NCBI GenBank assembly: GCA_038746605.1
Contig: JBCDKM010000015.1
Location: 59,526 to 123,525, forward strand
DNA from: Rubricoccus sp038746605
GTDB taxonomy: Bacteria; Bacteroidota; Rhodothermia; Rhodothermales; Rubricoccaceae
DNA length: 64,000 nt
Reading direction: 5' to 3'
The number at the start of each line of letters is the position of its first letter. Position 1 is the first letter of the stretch. A program made the translations under genes and the position numbers. The notes under the pieces are model-generated. The model had not been told where the DNA came from. It made no database searches and worked only from the letters and a program-made list of their open reading frames with translations. Of this stretch, positions 46,280 to 54,004 are shown in pieces.

Positions 46280-46310
46280 CGGCCTTCAGGCCGACTGGCG
46301 CCTCGCGCCA
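46280..46310 (+). promoter_or_regulatory. Two tandem hairpins between phaR and the phasin gene
   Basis: CGGCC-TTCA-GGCCG (46280-46293) and TGGCG-CCTCG-CGCCA (46296-46310) lie back to back in the 73-bp spacer. They could be a partial terminator or RNA processing site that uncouples phasin from phaR expression. Confidence 0.4.
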
Positions 46311-46345
46311 TTGAACCGACTTTCCAACCCAAACACCCCCCTCCC

Positions 46346-47113
46346 ATGGCTACCGCCACCCAGGAACTCACCAAGGAAATCCGCCAGACCGCCGACGCTG
46401 CGGTCACCAACGCCAAGAAGACGGCTGAGTCCGTCCGCACTGGCCTTACCGACGCCGCAGGCAACGTCAAGGACGCCGCACAGAACGTCTTCCTCGCGGG
46501 CCTCGGCGCCCTCGTCTCCGTCAAGGAGACGGGTGCAGAGACCTTCGAGTCGCTCGTCAAGAAGGGCGAGACCGTCGACCTCGGCGGCCTCGGCACCGAG
46601 CGCGTCCAGGAGATCCGCAAGCAGATCGACACCGCGTCCGACCGTGCCGAGGAGGCCGTCAAGGGCCGCGTCTCGGATGTCAAGTATGTCGCCGGCGAGA
46701 CGGCCCAGGGCCTGGAGGAGAAGATCCAGGACGCTGTCGCCGTCGTGATGAAGCGCATCGGCGTGCCGACCCGCGCGGAGATCGCGGAACTGACCGCTTC
46801 CGTCGAGCGCCTCACAGCGCGCGTCGAAGAGGCGAAGCAGGAGCGCACCCTCCTCGCCGAGGCGCCGATCGGTGCCCTCACGGTCAACGCGACGGGCGGT
46901 GGCTGGTACGAGATCAAGACGGGCGACGAGGTCGCCGACAAGGTCAAGGGCCGCAAGGCCGTCGTGGCGCGCCTGACGGCGCTCCAGGAGACCGCCGAGA
47001 TCACGACCGAGGCCGTCGGTGGTGGGTGGTACGAGGTCCGCGTCGGCACCGTCGTTCTGGAGAAGGTCCAGGGCGAGGAGGAGGCCGAGGCGCTCGTCGC
47101 CAAGCTGGCCTAA
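46346..47113 (+). CDS. Phasin-family granule protein with duplicated C-terminal WYE motif
   Basis: 255 residues. The first 165 or so are amphipathic helices of the polyhydroxyalkanoate granule-associated (phasin) type (NVKDAAQNVFLAGLGALVSV, FESLVKKGETVDLGGLG), plus a coiled coil (LTASVERLTARVEEAKQE). The C-terminus is different: two consecutive copies of about 35 residues, GGGWYEIKTGDEVADKVKG and GGGWYEVRVGTVVLEKVQG, each followed by an A/V/L helix. This appears to be a small repeat domain fused to a phasin. It should coat PHA granules and be controlled by the upstream phaR. Confidence 0.85.
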   Translation: MATATQELTKEIRQTADAAVTNAKKTAESVRTGLTDAAGNVKDAAQNVFLAGLGALVSVKETGAETFESLVKKGETVDLGGLGTERVQEIRKQIDTASDRAEEAVKGRVSDVKYVAGETAQGLEEKIQDAVAVVMKRIGVPTRAEIAELTASVERLTARVEEAKQERTLLAEAPIGALTVNATGGGWYEIKTGDEVADKVKGRKAVVARLTALQETAEITTEAVGGGWYEVRVGTVVLEKVQGEEEAEALVAKLA

Positions 47114-47172
47114 CTCCAGATCCACGATCAGGGCATCGTCTCTGGCCGCGTATCCCACCACTGCGCGGAGTT

Positions 47173-47200
47173 CGCCCCGGGCCGGTTTCGGCCCGGGGCG
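47173..47200 (+). terminator. Strong hairpin after the phasin gene
   Basis: Perfect 12-bp stem CGCCCCGGGCCG / CGGCCCGGGGCG with loop GTTT, followed by TCTCGTAT, so the U-run is weak. Lies between convergent phasin and WbqC-like genes. Confidence 0.78.
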
Positions 47201-47220
47201 TCTCGTATCTGCGAAATCTG

Positions 47221-47904
47221 TCAGCGCGGGCTCGCGGTTCCCTGGGATGTGGCGCCTGTCAAGATCACGTCTGCCGCGCGAGGTCCATGATTCAGGATCA
47301 CGTCGAGAGAAGAGCATCCCGGCACGAAGCCCTCGAACGCCTGTCGCCGCTCGGCCTCGGAGTACCTGAGCACCCCCGCCTCGGTGCCGAGGCGGGCGGA
47401 GTCGCGCGCGGCGGACTCTTCCAGTGCGAGGAGGCAGTCGGTGCCCGCAGCCTCCCAGATCGTGCCGAGCGTGTTCGGTCGCCCGGGCAGGGAGGAGGCG
47501 AGGACCAACTCTGAACCTGCGCCGAGCCATCGGTGAGTCCACTGGCACGTCGCGACGGTCAGGGCGCCGAGGGTGGGCCAGTCTCGCGCAAGCAACGCCT
47601 CGATCTCGGGGAGGACGTGGTCCACGAACGGGGCCATCCCGTAGGCGGTTTTGAGGGCGTGGATATGCCGCTTCTGCCAGCCATCCGCGATGATGCCGAG
47701 CCGGTCGAGCGAGATGGGGCGTCCGGCGTGCTCGCGCGGGACGGTGAGCCACTGGCGCCCGCTGCTCGTGCGGATCCTCGCGCGGTTGTGCGCGGCCTGC
47801 CGCGAAAAGGGGAGGGTGTCGGCGAGAACAAACCGGTCGGCCGCGAGGAAGAGAGCGGCCACCTCCTGGCGCGGGAAATACTCGGGCGGTCGGACGGCGG
47901 TCAC
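47221..47904 (-). CDS. WbqC-like family protein
   Basis: 227 residues from a GTG start (VTAVRPPEYFPRQE). WbqC features: RPPEYFPRQEVAALFLAADR, FVLADTLPFSRQAAHNRARI, GRQWLTVPR, and near the end FEGFVPGCSSLDVILNHGP. WbqC proteins occur in O-antigen or polysaccharide loci with unknown chemistry. A palindrome copy is translated as ARLGTEAGVL (about residues 170-179), where most relatives have a short variable loop. Upstream reading is open to 48228 but low-complexity. Confidence 0.8.
   Translation of the reverse strand: MTAVRPPEYFPRQEVAALFLAADRFVLADTLPFSRQAAHNRARIRTSSGRQWLTVPREHAGRPISLDRLGIIADGWQKRHIHALKTAYGMAPFVDHVLPEIEALLARDWPTLGALTVATCQWTHRWLGAGSELVLASSLPGRPNTLGTIWEAAGTDCLLALEESAARDSARLGTEAGVLRYSEAERRQAFEGFVPGCSSLDVILNHGPRAADVILTGATSQGTASPR
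47375..47396. repeat. Dispersed palindrome R18, inside the WbqC-like gene
   Basis: CCCGCCTCGG-TG-CCGAGGCGGG, read as RLGTEAG in the gene sense. Confidence 0.88.
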
Positions 47905-47957
47905 GGGTCGGGAGTCAGGGCGGCGAGAGCGGAAGATGGCGTCGTCCGAGTGGGGCG

Positions 47958-47973
47958 GCCTCGGTACCGAGGC
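47958..47973. repeat. Dispersed palindrome R19, perfect core in a divergent gap
   Basis: GCCTCGGTACCGAGGC. Its right flank, read on the minus strand, is CTGACCCTGCCCGCCTC, the same as the stop-codon flanks of R21 and R27, although no gene ends here. Confidence 0.85.
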
Positions 47974-48102
47974 GGGCAGGGTCAGGACGGGGGGGCTTGC
48001 ATCGGGGGCTTCCCGGAACCCGGAACCCGAGCTGCCAACCGGAGCGATCTTCGGATCCCCTTTCGCGCCTCCCCGTTCCCGCGCGACCCCTCTCCCGCCT
48101 AC

Positions 48103-48924
48103 ATGGACGCCCGCCGCGCCTTTCTCGTTTTGTTCTGGCTCTTCGCCGGGACTATCGCCTTCGCCGTCCTCGGCACCATCTCGCTCTACATCGAGCCGGT
48201 GGAGCAGTTCTTCCTGCCGTACTACCAAACGCTCGTCGCTGCGCCGACGTGGACGTACATGGCGATCATGCCCGTGGTCACGTTCGCGTTGTACTGGGAC
48301 GCGCTCGGTCCGTGGAAATCAGTAGCGTTCCTTCTGGCAGCGAGCCTCATCGGGGCCGGGAGTGAACTGCTGGGCACCAGCACGGGCATTCCCTTCGCGC
48401 CGTACGAGTACACGGACCGCCTCGGCCCGAAGATCGCGGGCGACGTGCCGTACTTCATCCCGACGAGTTGGTACGCGATGGCGGTCCTCTGCTACGACCT
48501 CGCGGGGCGGCTCCGCGTGGGTGTGGCGGGGCGGGCCGTCGCGATGGCGCTGTTCATGGTGGTGTGGGACGTGGCGCTGGATCCCGCGATGAATCAGGGC
48601 GGTGGCACGTTCGTGTTCTGGGAATACCCGGAAGGCGGGGCGTACTTCGGGATGCCCTGGGTGAACTGGTACGGCTGGTTCGTGACGAGCCTCATGATCG
48701 CGCTCGCCTTCGAGATCATCGGCGGCATGAAGGCCGCGCCGGATGCGCTCACGGACAAATGGGCGCCCTGGCTCTTCTCGCTCAACGTGTTCTTCCCCAT
48801 CGCGGTCTGCTTCCTGTACGGCCTCCCGCTGGCCGGACTGATCGCGACGGTAGTGCTGATCGCGACGCTCGCCATCGTGCGCTGGAGACGAGGGGTCGCG
48901 CCCGCTGAGCACGTCCTGGTGTGA
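48103..48924 (+). CDS. cruF: Carotenoid 1',2'-hydratase, CruF-like
   Basis: 273 residues, seven to eight TM segments. It matches the carotenoid biosynthesis (DUF422/CruF) family: IGAGSELLGTSTGIPFAPYE, YFIPTSWYAMAVLCYD, VVWDVALDPAMNQGGGTFVF and NWYGWFVTSLMIALAFEIIG. CruF adds water to the terminal double bond of acyclic carotenoid ends, giving a hydroxyl that can be glycosylated. Coupled to crtB by a GTG/TGA overlap. Start ATG at the first Met before the TM helix. Confidence 0.87.
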   Translation: MDARRAFLVLFWLFAGTIAFAVLGTISLYIEPVEQFFLPYYQTLVAAPTWTYMAIMPVVTFALYWDALGPWKSVAFLLAASLIGAGSELLGTSTGIPFAPYEYTDRLGPKIAGDVPYFIPTSWYAMAVLCYDLAGRLRVGVAGRAVAMALFMVVWDVALDPAMNQGGGTFVFWEYPEGGAYFGMPWVNWYGWFVTSLMIALAFEIIGGMKAAPDALTDKWAPWLFSLNVFFPIAVCFLYGLPLAGLIATVVLIATLAIVRWRRGVAPAEHVLV

Positions 48925-49907
48925 CCGCGCCCGCCTCGACGACTCCGCGGACCGGGCCGGGGCTCGGCCCAGCGCCCGTGCCTCCGCCGGAGGGCGCCCC
49001 GCGTGAGGCGGAAGACGCGTACCTCCGCAGCGCCTTCCGCTACCACAGTCGGACGTTCTCCTTCGCGGCGCGCCTGCTCCCCCGCGAGGTGCGGCTCCCC
49101 ACGGCCACGGTCTATCTCTACTGCCGTTCAGCGGACGAGATCGCGGACGAGAGACCTGCTCTGGTGGGCCGCGAGGGCGCGCGCGAGGAAGCCGAGGCCA
49201 TGCGCCGCGACTTGGAGGCGACGTTCGCCGGGCGTCCGCCCGACGCGCTTCTCTGGCGCCGGCTCGCGTCCGTCCACGAGGCCTTCCAGCTCGATCCGTT
49301 TCCGTACCACCAGCAGATCGAGGGTGCGCTCTGGGACCTCGACGGGCGCCCGATCCTCACCGAGGCGGACCTCCTCGGCTACTGTGACCTCGTCGCGGGT
49401 AGCGTCGGCGCCATCATGCTGCCGTTCCTCTCGCGCGAGGCAGATCGCGAGGAACTGGACGTGACGGCTCGCGCTCTAGGCAACGCGATGCAACTCACCA
49501 ACATCCTTCGCGACGTGGGCGAGGACGTGCGCGAGCTGGGCCGCGTGTACCTCCCAGCCGACGATCTCGCCTCCGCTGGGATCGACGCGGAGATGTTGCG
49601 CCGTGCGGCCAACGGAATGTCACTCCCGCCCGACGCGATGGTGCGCTACCGAGGCCTCGTGGAGCACTGGATGGCTCGCGCCGAGTCTCTCTACGACGCT
49701 GCCGAGGCAGGCATTGCCAGGCTGCGACCCGCCCGTGCGCGATGGGGCATCCGCACCGCCCAGCGGACCTACCGCGACATCCTCAACGCCGTGCGCGCCA
49801 ACGGTTTCGATAACCTCACGCAGCGCGCCTTCGTCCCGACGCGCCGGAAGGCTCGCCTCGCGATGGTGCCTGGTTATGCCCGCCGTCGGTTGCGCCTCGC
49901 GAGATGA
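48921..49907 (+). CDS. crtB: Phytoene synthase
   Basis: 328 residues from a GTG overlapping the cruF stop. Squalene/phytoene synthase family with both Asp-rich motifs in the form YLYCRSADEIADE and LTNILRDVGEDVRELGRVYL; also SRTFSFAARLLP at the N-terminus. It condenses two geranylgeranyl diphosphates to phytoene, the first step to C40 carotenoids. The first 25 residues are low-complexity; the true start could be slightly downstream. Overlaps the acyltransferase gene by four bases. Confidence 0.9.
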   Translation: MTAPASTTPRTGPGLGPAPVPPPEGAPREAEDAYLRSAFRYHSRTFSFAARLLPREVRLPTATVYLYCRSADEIADERPALVGREGAREEAEAMRRDLEATFAGRPPDALLWRRLASVHEAFQLDPFPYHQQIEGALWDLDGRPILTEADLLGYCDLVAGSVGAIMLPFLSREADREELDVTARALGNAMQLTNILRDVGEDVRELGRVYLPADDLASAGIDAEMLRRAANGMSLPPDAMVRYRGLVEHWMARAESLYDAAEAGIARLRPARARWGIRTAQRTYRDILNAVRANGFDNLTQRAFVPTRRKARLAMVPGYARRRLRLAR

Positions 49908-50620
49908 ACGGCCTGGCGTACCGGTTGGCCTCTCGCGTGGGAGAGTCTCTCATCGAACGTGACCTCCGCCAGGCGTTCCGCCGCGTCGTCTGGGTGGGGG
50001 AGGGGCCTACGCTTCCGGCAGATCGCCCCGTGGTGGCCTACGCGAACCACCACGCGTACTTCGATAGCCACCTCGTCCAGCGCCTCACCGCGAAGACGCT
50101 CGGTCGCCCGTTCATCGTGTGGATGGAAAAGTGGGACGAGGTGCCGCTCTTCGGCCCGGTCGGTGCGCTGCCGTTCCCCCCGGACGATGCCCGCCGCCGC
50201 GCTCGGACCGTCCGCGAGACGGCCCGGAGGATGCAGACCGGCCCGGCGCTCCTGCTCCTCTACCCCGAGGGCGCGATGTCGCCGCCCGACGCAGGCCTCG
50301 CGCCCTTCCGCGCCGACCTGCCCCGCCTCGCGCGGGTCCTGCCCGAGGACGTGCTCTGGTGGCCGCTCGGCGTCCGCGTGACAGACTGGGGCCACGCGCG
50401 CCCCACGGCTCTCCTCGCCGCTGGGCCTTCCCACGAGGCCCCCGACGGCGCCGAGGCGGACCGCCTCGGCAGCGTGCTGGACCGACTCCGCGCCGCGCGG
50501 CCGGAGGACGTGCAGACGGGAACGGCTCGTGTGCTCCTGGAGGGGAAGCTGGGGCCGGATGAACGCTGGAGCCTCGGGTGGCTCGCGCCGCTGTTTCGGC
50601 GCCTCACGCCTGGTGCGTGA
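49904..50620 (+). CDS. PlsC-type acyltransferase in the carotenoid group
   Basis: 238 residues. The HxxxxD catalytic motif is YANHHAYFDSHL and the second motif is LYPEGAMSPPDAG (EGT-like). In this context, between phytoene synthase and a GT2, it may acylate the sugar of a carotenoid glycoside (the CruD role), as for salinixanthin-type pigments. A glycerophospholipid role cannot be excluded. ATG/TGA overlap with crtB. Residues about 183-189 (GAEADRLG) are encoded by an everted copy of the dispersed palindrome. Confidence 0.75.
   Translation: MNGLAYRLASRVGESLIERDLRQAFRRVVWVGEGPTLPADRPVVAYANHHAYFDSHLVQRLTAKTLGRPFIVWMEKWDEVPLFGPVGALPFPPDDARRRARTVRETARRMQTGPALLLLYPEGAMSPPDAGLAPFRADLPRLARVLPEDVLWWPLGVRVTDWGHARPTALLAAGPSHEAPDGAEADRLGSVLDRLRAARPEDVQTGTARVLLEGKLGPDERWSLGWLAPLFRRLTPGA
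50450..50470. repeat. Everted palindrome R20 inside the acyltransferase gene
   Basis: GCCGAGGCGG-A-CCGCCTCGGC: the arms occur in the order opposite to all other copies. Read as GAEADRLG. Confidence 0.5.
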
Positions 50621-50666
50621 GGAGGGAACGCCCGAGCCGAGAGGCAACCATCGGTACGGTCGTTGC

Positions 50667-50696
50667 TTGAGGCTGTGCCGCATCCGTTCTAGTTTC
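50667..50696 (+). promoter_or_regulatory. Probable promoter: TTGA-19-TAGTTTC
   Basis: TTG at 50667-50669 and TAGTTTC at 50690-50696, 20 nt apart, are close to the Bacteroidota -33/-7 consensus. The hypothetical gene starts 23 nt downstream. Confidence 0.45.
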
Positions 50697-50718
50697 TCGC
50701 CGAACGCCCGCTGCCCCG

Positions 50719-51378
50719 ATGCTGACCGCACTGGTTCTCGCCCTCGCCACGGCCTTCGCCGGACCCGCCGCACCGTCCGCTAGCCCGTCGTTCTCGACGC
50801 CCGTCCGCGATTCACTGACGCACTACTACGTGCGCCACGACACACGCGCCGTCCGCCGTCTGCACCGGCGGGCGAGTTCTCGTGAGGATCGACTCCTGGT
50901 GTCCTACCGCCTGTTCGCGATGACGCAGGATCAGGACATCATCTCGAACATCCCCTCGGACGATGGCGTCCGCTCCGCCCGCCAACTCGCGCTCATCTCC
51001 GCGCTATGGGCCTACCGCGCGGCCACCGGTCCCAAGATCAACCTCCCGACACACGGGCGTCGCTCGGAACGCATCCTGAACCGCGCCAGCGAGATCGCCC
51101 CGAATGATCCGTACGTGCTACTTGTCCGGGGGCAGTCACTGCTCTACAAGCCGGGCATCTTCGGCGGAGACAAGCAGGAGGCAAAGGAGACCTTCCAGCG
51201 GCTCAAGCGGGTCATGCGAGGACGCACGGTGCCAGGGCTGCACCCCTTTGAAGCCGATGTCTGGATCTGGATGTGCGAGCGCGAGCTGGACCCGGCCAAC
51301 GCCCGCGCGATGAAGCGTCGGCTCCTCGCGCAGAGCCCGCCGCCGATGTTCCGCCAGTTCCTCCTGGACCCTCCCTGA
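50719..51378 (+). CDS. Hypothetical exported protein
   Basis: 219 residues with a signal peptide (MLTALVLALATAFAGPAAP). Mostly helical with TPR-like features (ILNRASEIAPNDPYVLLVRG, then LLYKPGIFGGDKQEAKETF) and a basic C-terminus. It sits between the acyltransferase and the GT2, so a role in export or assembly of a glycosylated lipid or pigment is possible. Family not recognised. Confidence 0.6.
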   Translation: MLTALVLALATAFAGPAAPSASPSFSTPVRDSLTHYYVRHDTRAVRRLHRRASSREDRLLVSYRLFAMTQDQDIISNIPSDDGVRSARQLALISALWAYRAATGPKINLPTHGRRSERILNRASEIAPNDPYVLLVRGQSLLYKPGIFGGDKQEAKETFQRLKRVMRGRTVPGLHPFEADVWIWMCERELDPANARAMKRRLLAQSPPPMFRQFLLDPP

Positions 51379-51387
51379 CCCTGCCCA

Positions 51388-51401
51388 CCTCGGTGCCGAG
51401 G
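51388..51401. repeat. Dispersed palindrome R21
   Basis: CCTCGG-TG-CCGAGG core; 5 nt behind the stop of the exported hypothetical protein (TGA-CCCTG-CCCACC). Confidence 0.85.
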
Positions 51402-51506
51402 CGGAAGGAGTGAGGAGTCGCGAACGCCGCCGCGCGCGGAGCGTAGAGGGCCGCGCTCCCGTTCATTCGCGGCAGTCGGCCGCGTTCGGTCGGCAGTCTC
51501 CTGTCT

Positions 51507-52610
51507 GTGCTCGTCCCCGTCCTGCTGACCGTCCATGCGGTCGTTCTCGCTCTCGCGCTTACCAACGCGCTCTGGATGCGCGCCCGCCGTGACCGTCGCC
51601 GGGAGCTGACTCATCCCGTTCGCGTGAGCGTGCTCATTCCGGCACGAAACGAGGAAGCCAACCTCGCGAGGCTTCTCCCGAGTCTCCTCAAGCAAGACTG
51701 GACCGACCTCCAGATCGTCGTCGTGGACGATGCGAGCGAGGATGGGACGTGGGAGGTTCTGCAGCAGCACGCCGATCCGCGCCTGGTTCCAGTGCGGGGG
51801 AGTGGGCCACCCGAGGGCTGGGTGGGCAAGGTCCACGCCCTCTATCAGGCCCAAAAGCACGCCGAGGGCGATCTCTTCGTCTTCCTCGATGCCGACACGC
51901 ATCTCGCACGTCCCGATGCGATCCGCTGCCTCGTCGAGCGATTCGCCGCGAACGCGCGCGAAACGGAGCCGGACGCCTCGTTGTCGAGTGCTCCCGTCGT
52001 GATGACGGGGCTCCCGCAGTACCGGGACCGCTTCCCGACAGCGCTCTTGACCAGCCTCGTTCCCTTTGCGGTTCTCGCGGCGTTGCCCGTCCCGCTCGTC
52101 CCGCGCACGAAGGCGCCTAGCATCGGCGCCCTCAACGGGCAGATCTGGATGATGGGCGCCGAGACGTACTGCGCCCTGAGGCCACACGAGCGCCTGAAGG
52201 ATGAAGTGCTGGAGGACGTGATGATCGGGCGGCTCTCCAAGCGCGAAGGGCTGCGGCTCCACTTCGAGGACCTCCGGCGCGAGGTAGAGGTGGAGATGTA
52301 CGGGTCGCTGGGGGAGGCCTGGCGTGGGTTTCAGAAGAACGCCTTCCTGCTCGGCGGCGGCGGTACGTGGATGGGCTTTCTGGCCTTCTTCGCGCTCTAC
52401 AGCCTCGTCTGGGTTGTGGCGCCGCTTTCCGCGCTCGCGCTGCTCGGCACGACGTGGGTCATCAAGGCCGTCATCGACCGGTCGCAGGGGCTCCCGCTGG
52501 CGGTCTCGTTGGCTGGGCCGCTTCCCCTCTGGCTCGGCGCAGCGCTTCAGCTGGACTCTGCGCGGGCTCACGCGACGGGCACTGTGAGATGGAAGGGAAG
52601 AGGCGTGTAG
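51507..52610 (+). CDS. Glycosyltransferase family 2 (carotenoid glucosyltransferase candidate)
   Basis: 367 residues, GTG start. N-terminal TM helix (LLTVHAVVLALALTNALWM), GT-A domain with VSVLIPARNEEANLARLL, VVVDDASEDGTWEVL and FVFLDADTHLA (DxD), then EVLEDVMIGRLSKREGL and two C-terminal TM helices. This architecture matches membrane GT2 enzymes such as CruC and CrtQ that glucosylate hydroxylated carotenoids. Location near cruF and crtB supports that role, but substrate is inferred. Confidence 0.82.
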   Translation: MLVPVLLTVHAVVLALALTNALWMRARRDRRRELTHPVRVSVLIPARNEEANLARLLPSLLKQDWTDLQIVVVDDASEDGTWEVLQQHADPRLVPVRGSGPPEGWVGKVHALYQAQKHAEGDLFVFLDADTHLARPDAIRCLVERFAANARETEPDASLSSAPVVMTGLPQYRDRFPTALLTSLVPFAVLAALPVPLVPRTKAPSIGALNGQIWMMGAETYCALRPHERLKDEVLEDVMIGRLSKREGLRLHFEDLRREVEVEMYGSLGEAWRGFQKNAFLLGGGGTWMGFLAFFALYSLVWVVAPLSALALLGTTWVIKAVIDRSQGLPLAVSLAGPLPLWLGAALQLDSARAHATGTVRWKGRGV

Positions 52611-52636
52611 ATCGGCCTCCCCCTCTGTGGCCCGCT

Positions 52637-52656
52637 CCGCCTCGGCACCGAGGCGG
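52637..52656. repeat. Dispersed palindrome R22
   Basis: CCGCCTCGG-CA-CCGAGGCGG, 26 nt behind the GT2 stop and ahead of the alanine dehydrogenase promoter motif. Confidence 0.88.
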
Positions 52657-52676
52657 GCAACCCGGCACGGTCGCCG

Positions 52677-52684
52677 TACCTTTG
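52677..52684 (+). promoter_or_regulatory. ald: -7 element TACCTTTG before ald
   Basis: Exact match to the Bacteroidota consensus TAnnTTTG, 28 nt before the ATG; no clear -33 TTG. Confidence 0.4.
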
Positions 52685-52712
52685 GGCGCCCTCTCTCGCG
52701 ACCTTCTCGCGC

Positions 52713-53933
52713 ATGGAAATCCCTTCGATCCAAGGCCTCCAGGCGGACGCCGGGCTCCTCACGCTCGAAAAAGAACGCGAGGTCTCCGAGGCCAAGCGGC
52801 GCCTCCGCATCGGCGTGCCGAGTGAGGCGGGCAATCAGGAACGCCGCGTGGCACTCGCGCCCTACGCCGCAGCACTTCTGACCGCCGCCGGGCACGAGGT
52901 CCGCATCGAGACTGGGGCGGGGGGGGCCGCTCAGTTCTCCGACCGCGCCTACTCGGAGGCCGGGGCGGAGATCGCGCAGAGCGCAGGCGAGGTCTACGGC
53001 GAGTCGGATCTGGTGGTGAAGGTCTTCCCGCCGCGCGAGGACGAGCTCTCCATGATGAAGGAGCGGCAGGTGCTCGTCAGTGCCCTCCACCTCGGTGCCA
53101 TCTCGCCGACCCTCCTCCAGCACCTGATGGACCTCCGCGTGACGGCCATCGGGTTCGAGTTCATCGCCGAGCGCGACGGCACGTTGCCCATCGTGCGGAT
53201 GATGCACGAGATCTCGGGGAGCATGGCGGTCCAGACGGCCGCGCGGTTGCTGGAAAGCCCCAGTGGCGGGCGAGGGCTTATGCTCGGCGGCATCTCCGGC
53301 GTCCCTCCCGCGACGGTCGTGATCCTCGGGGCGGGAGTCGTGGGCGAATGGGCGGCACGGACGGCGCTCGGTTTCGGGGCGCACGTCATTGTGCTGGATA
53401 CCGACCTGTCCTCGCTCCGGGCTATCGAGCACGTCTTGGACCGCCGCGTCACCACCGCGATGGCGAACCCTCAATACGTCCGCCAGGCCGTCCGCCGGGC
53501 CGATGTCGTTGTAGGCGCGATGATGGGGGCAGGCACCCGCTCCCCGATGCTCGTCACCGAAGACATGGTCGCGAAGATGCGCGATGGTGCCGTGGTGGTA
53601 GACGTCGTGATCGACCAGGGAGGCTGCGTCGAGACCTCGCGCCCGACGACCCCGGACGAGCCGACGTACGTGGTTCATGGCGTGGTGCATCATTGCGTCC
53701 CCAACCTGCCCAGCGCGGTCGCCCGGACGGCTACTTACGCCCTCTCCAACGTTCTCGCGCCGTACCTGATGGAGATCGGCGACGCGCCGAGCATCAACGA
53801 TGCGCTCTGGCAGAACGCCAGCCTCCAGGCGGGCACGTACGTCTACCGAGGACACCTCACCAAGAAGAACCTCGCGACGATGTTCGGGATGCCTCACCGG
53901 GGCATCGAACTCCTGATCGCGAGCGGGATTTAG
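52713..53933 (+). CDS. ald: Alanine dehydrogenase
   Basis: 406 residues. Substrate-binding part: IGVPSEAGNQERRVALAPYA and VLVSALHLGAI; catalytic surroundings VRMMHEISGSMAVQTAARLL. Rossmann NAD site: VILGAGVVGEWAARTALGFG. C-terminal signature DVVIDQGGCVETSRPTT and HGVVHHCVPNLPSAVA. It interconverts alanine and pyruvate plus ammonia with NAD. About 35 residues longer at the N-terminus than Bacillus Ald, as in related Bacteroidota forms. Confidence 0.9.
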   Translation: MEIPSIQGLQADAGLLTLEKEREVSEAKRRLRIGVPSEAGNQERRVALAPYAAALLTAAGHEVRIETGAGGAAQFSDRAYSEAGAEIAQSAGEVYGESDLVVKVFPPREDELSMMKERQVLVSALHLGAISPTLLQHLMDLRVTAIGFEFIAERDGTLPIVRMMHEISGSMAVQTAARLLESPSGGRGLMLGGISGVPPATVVILGAGVVGEWAARTALGFGAHVIVLDTDLSSLRAIEHVLDRRVTTAMANPQYVRQAVRRADVVVGAMMGAGTRSPMLVTEDMVAKMRDGAVVVDVVIDQGGCVETSRPTTPDEPTYVVHGVVHHCVPNLPSAVARTATYALSNVLAPYLMEIGDAPSINDALWQNASLQAGTYVYRGHLTKKNLATMFGMPHRGIELLIASGI

Positions 53934-54004
53934 GGAAGGAGGAAGAGGCAGCCGCCAGTGGCACTCCCCCTCGGCTTGCCGTCTTCCCACTGCTCCCCTC
54001 CCTA

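Noticed and set aside
46585..46605. GGCCTCGGCACCGAGC inside the phasin gene
   Set aside because: The short core could be a decayed copy, but GLGTE fits the natural phasin sequence and the outer arms do not match.
51144..53990. 948-codon open frame opposite the GT2 and ald genes
   Set aside because: Spans several real genes and promoters; composition (R, H, E, G) is that of reversed GC-rich coding sequence.
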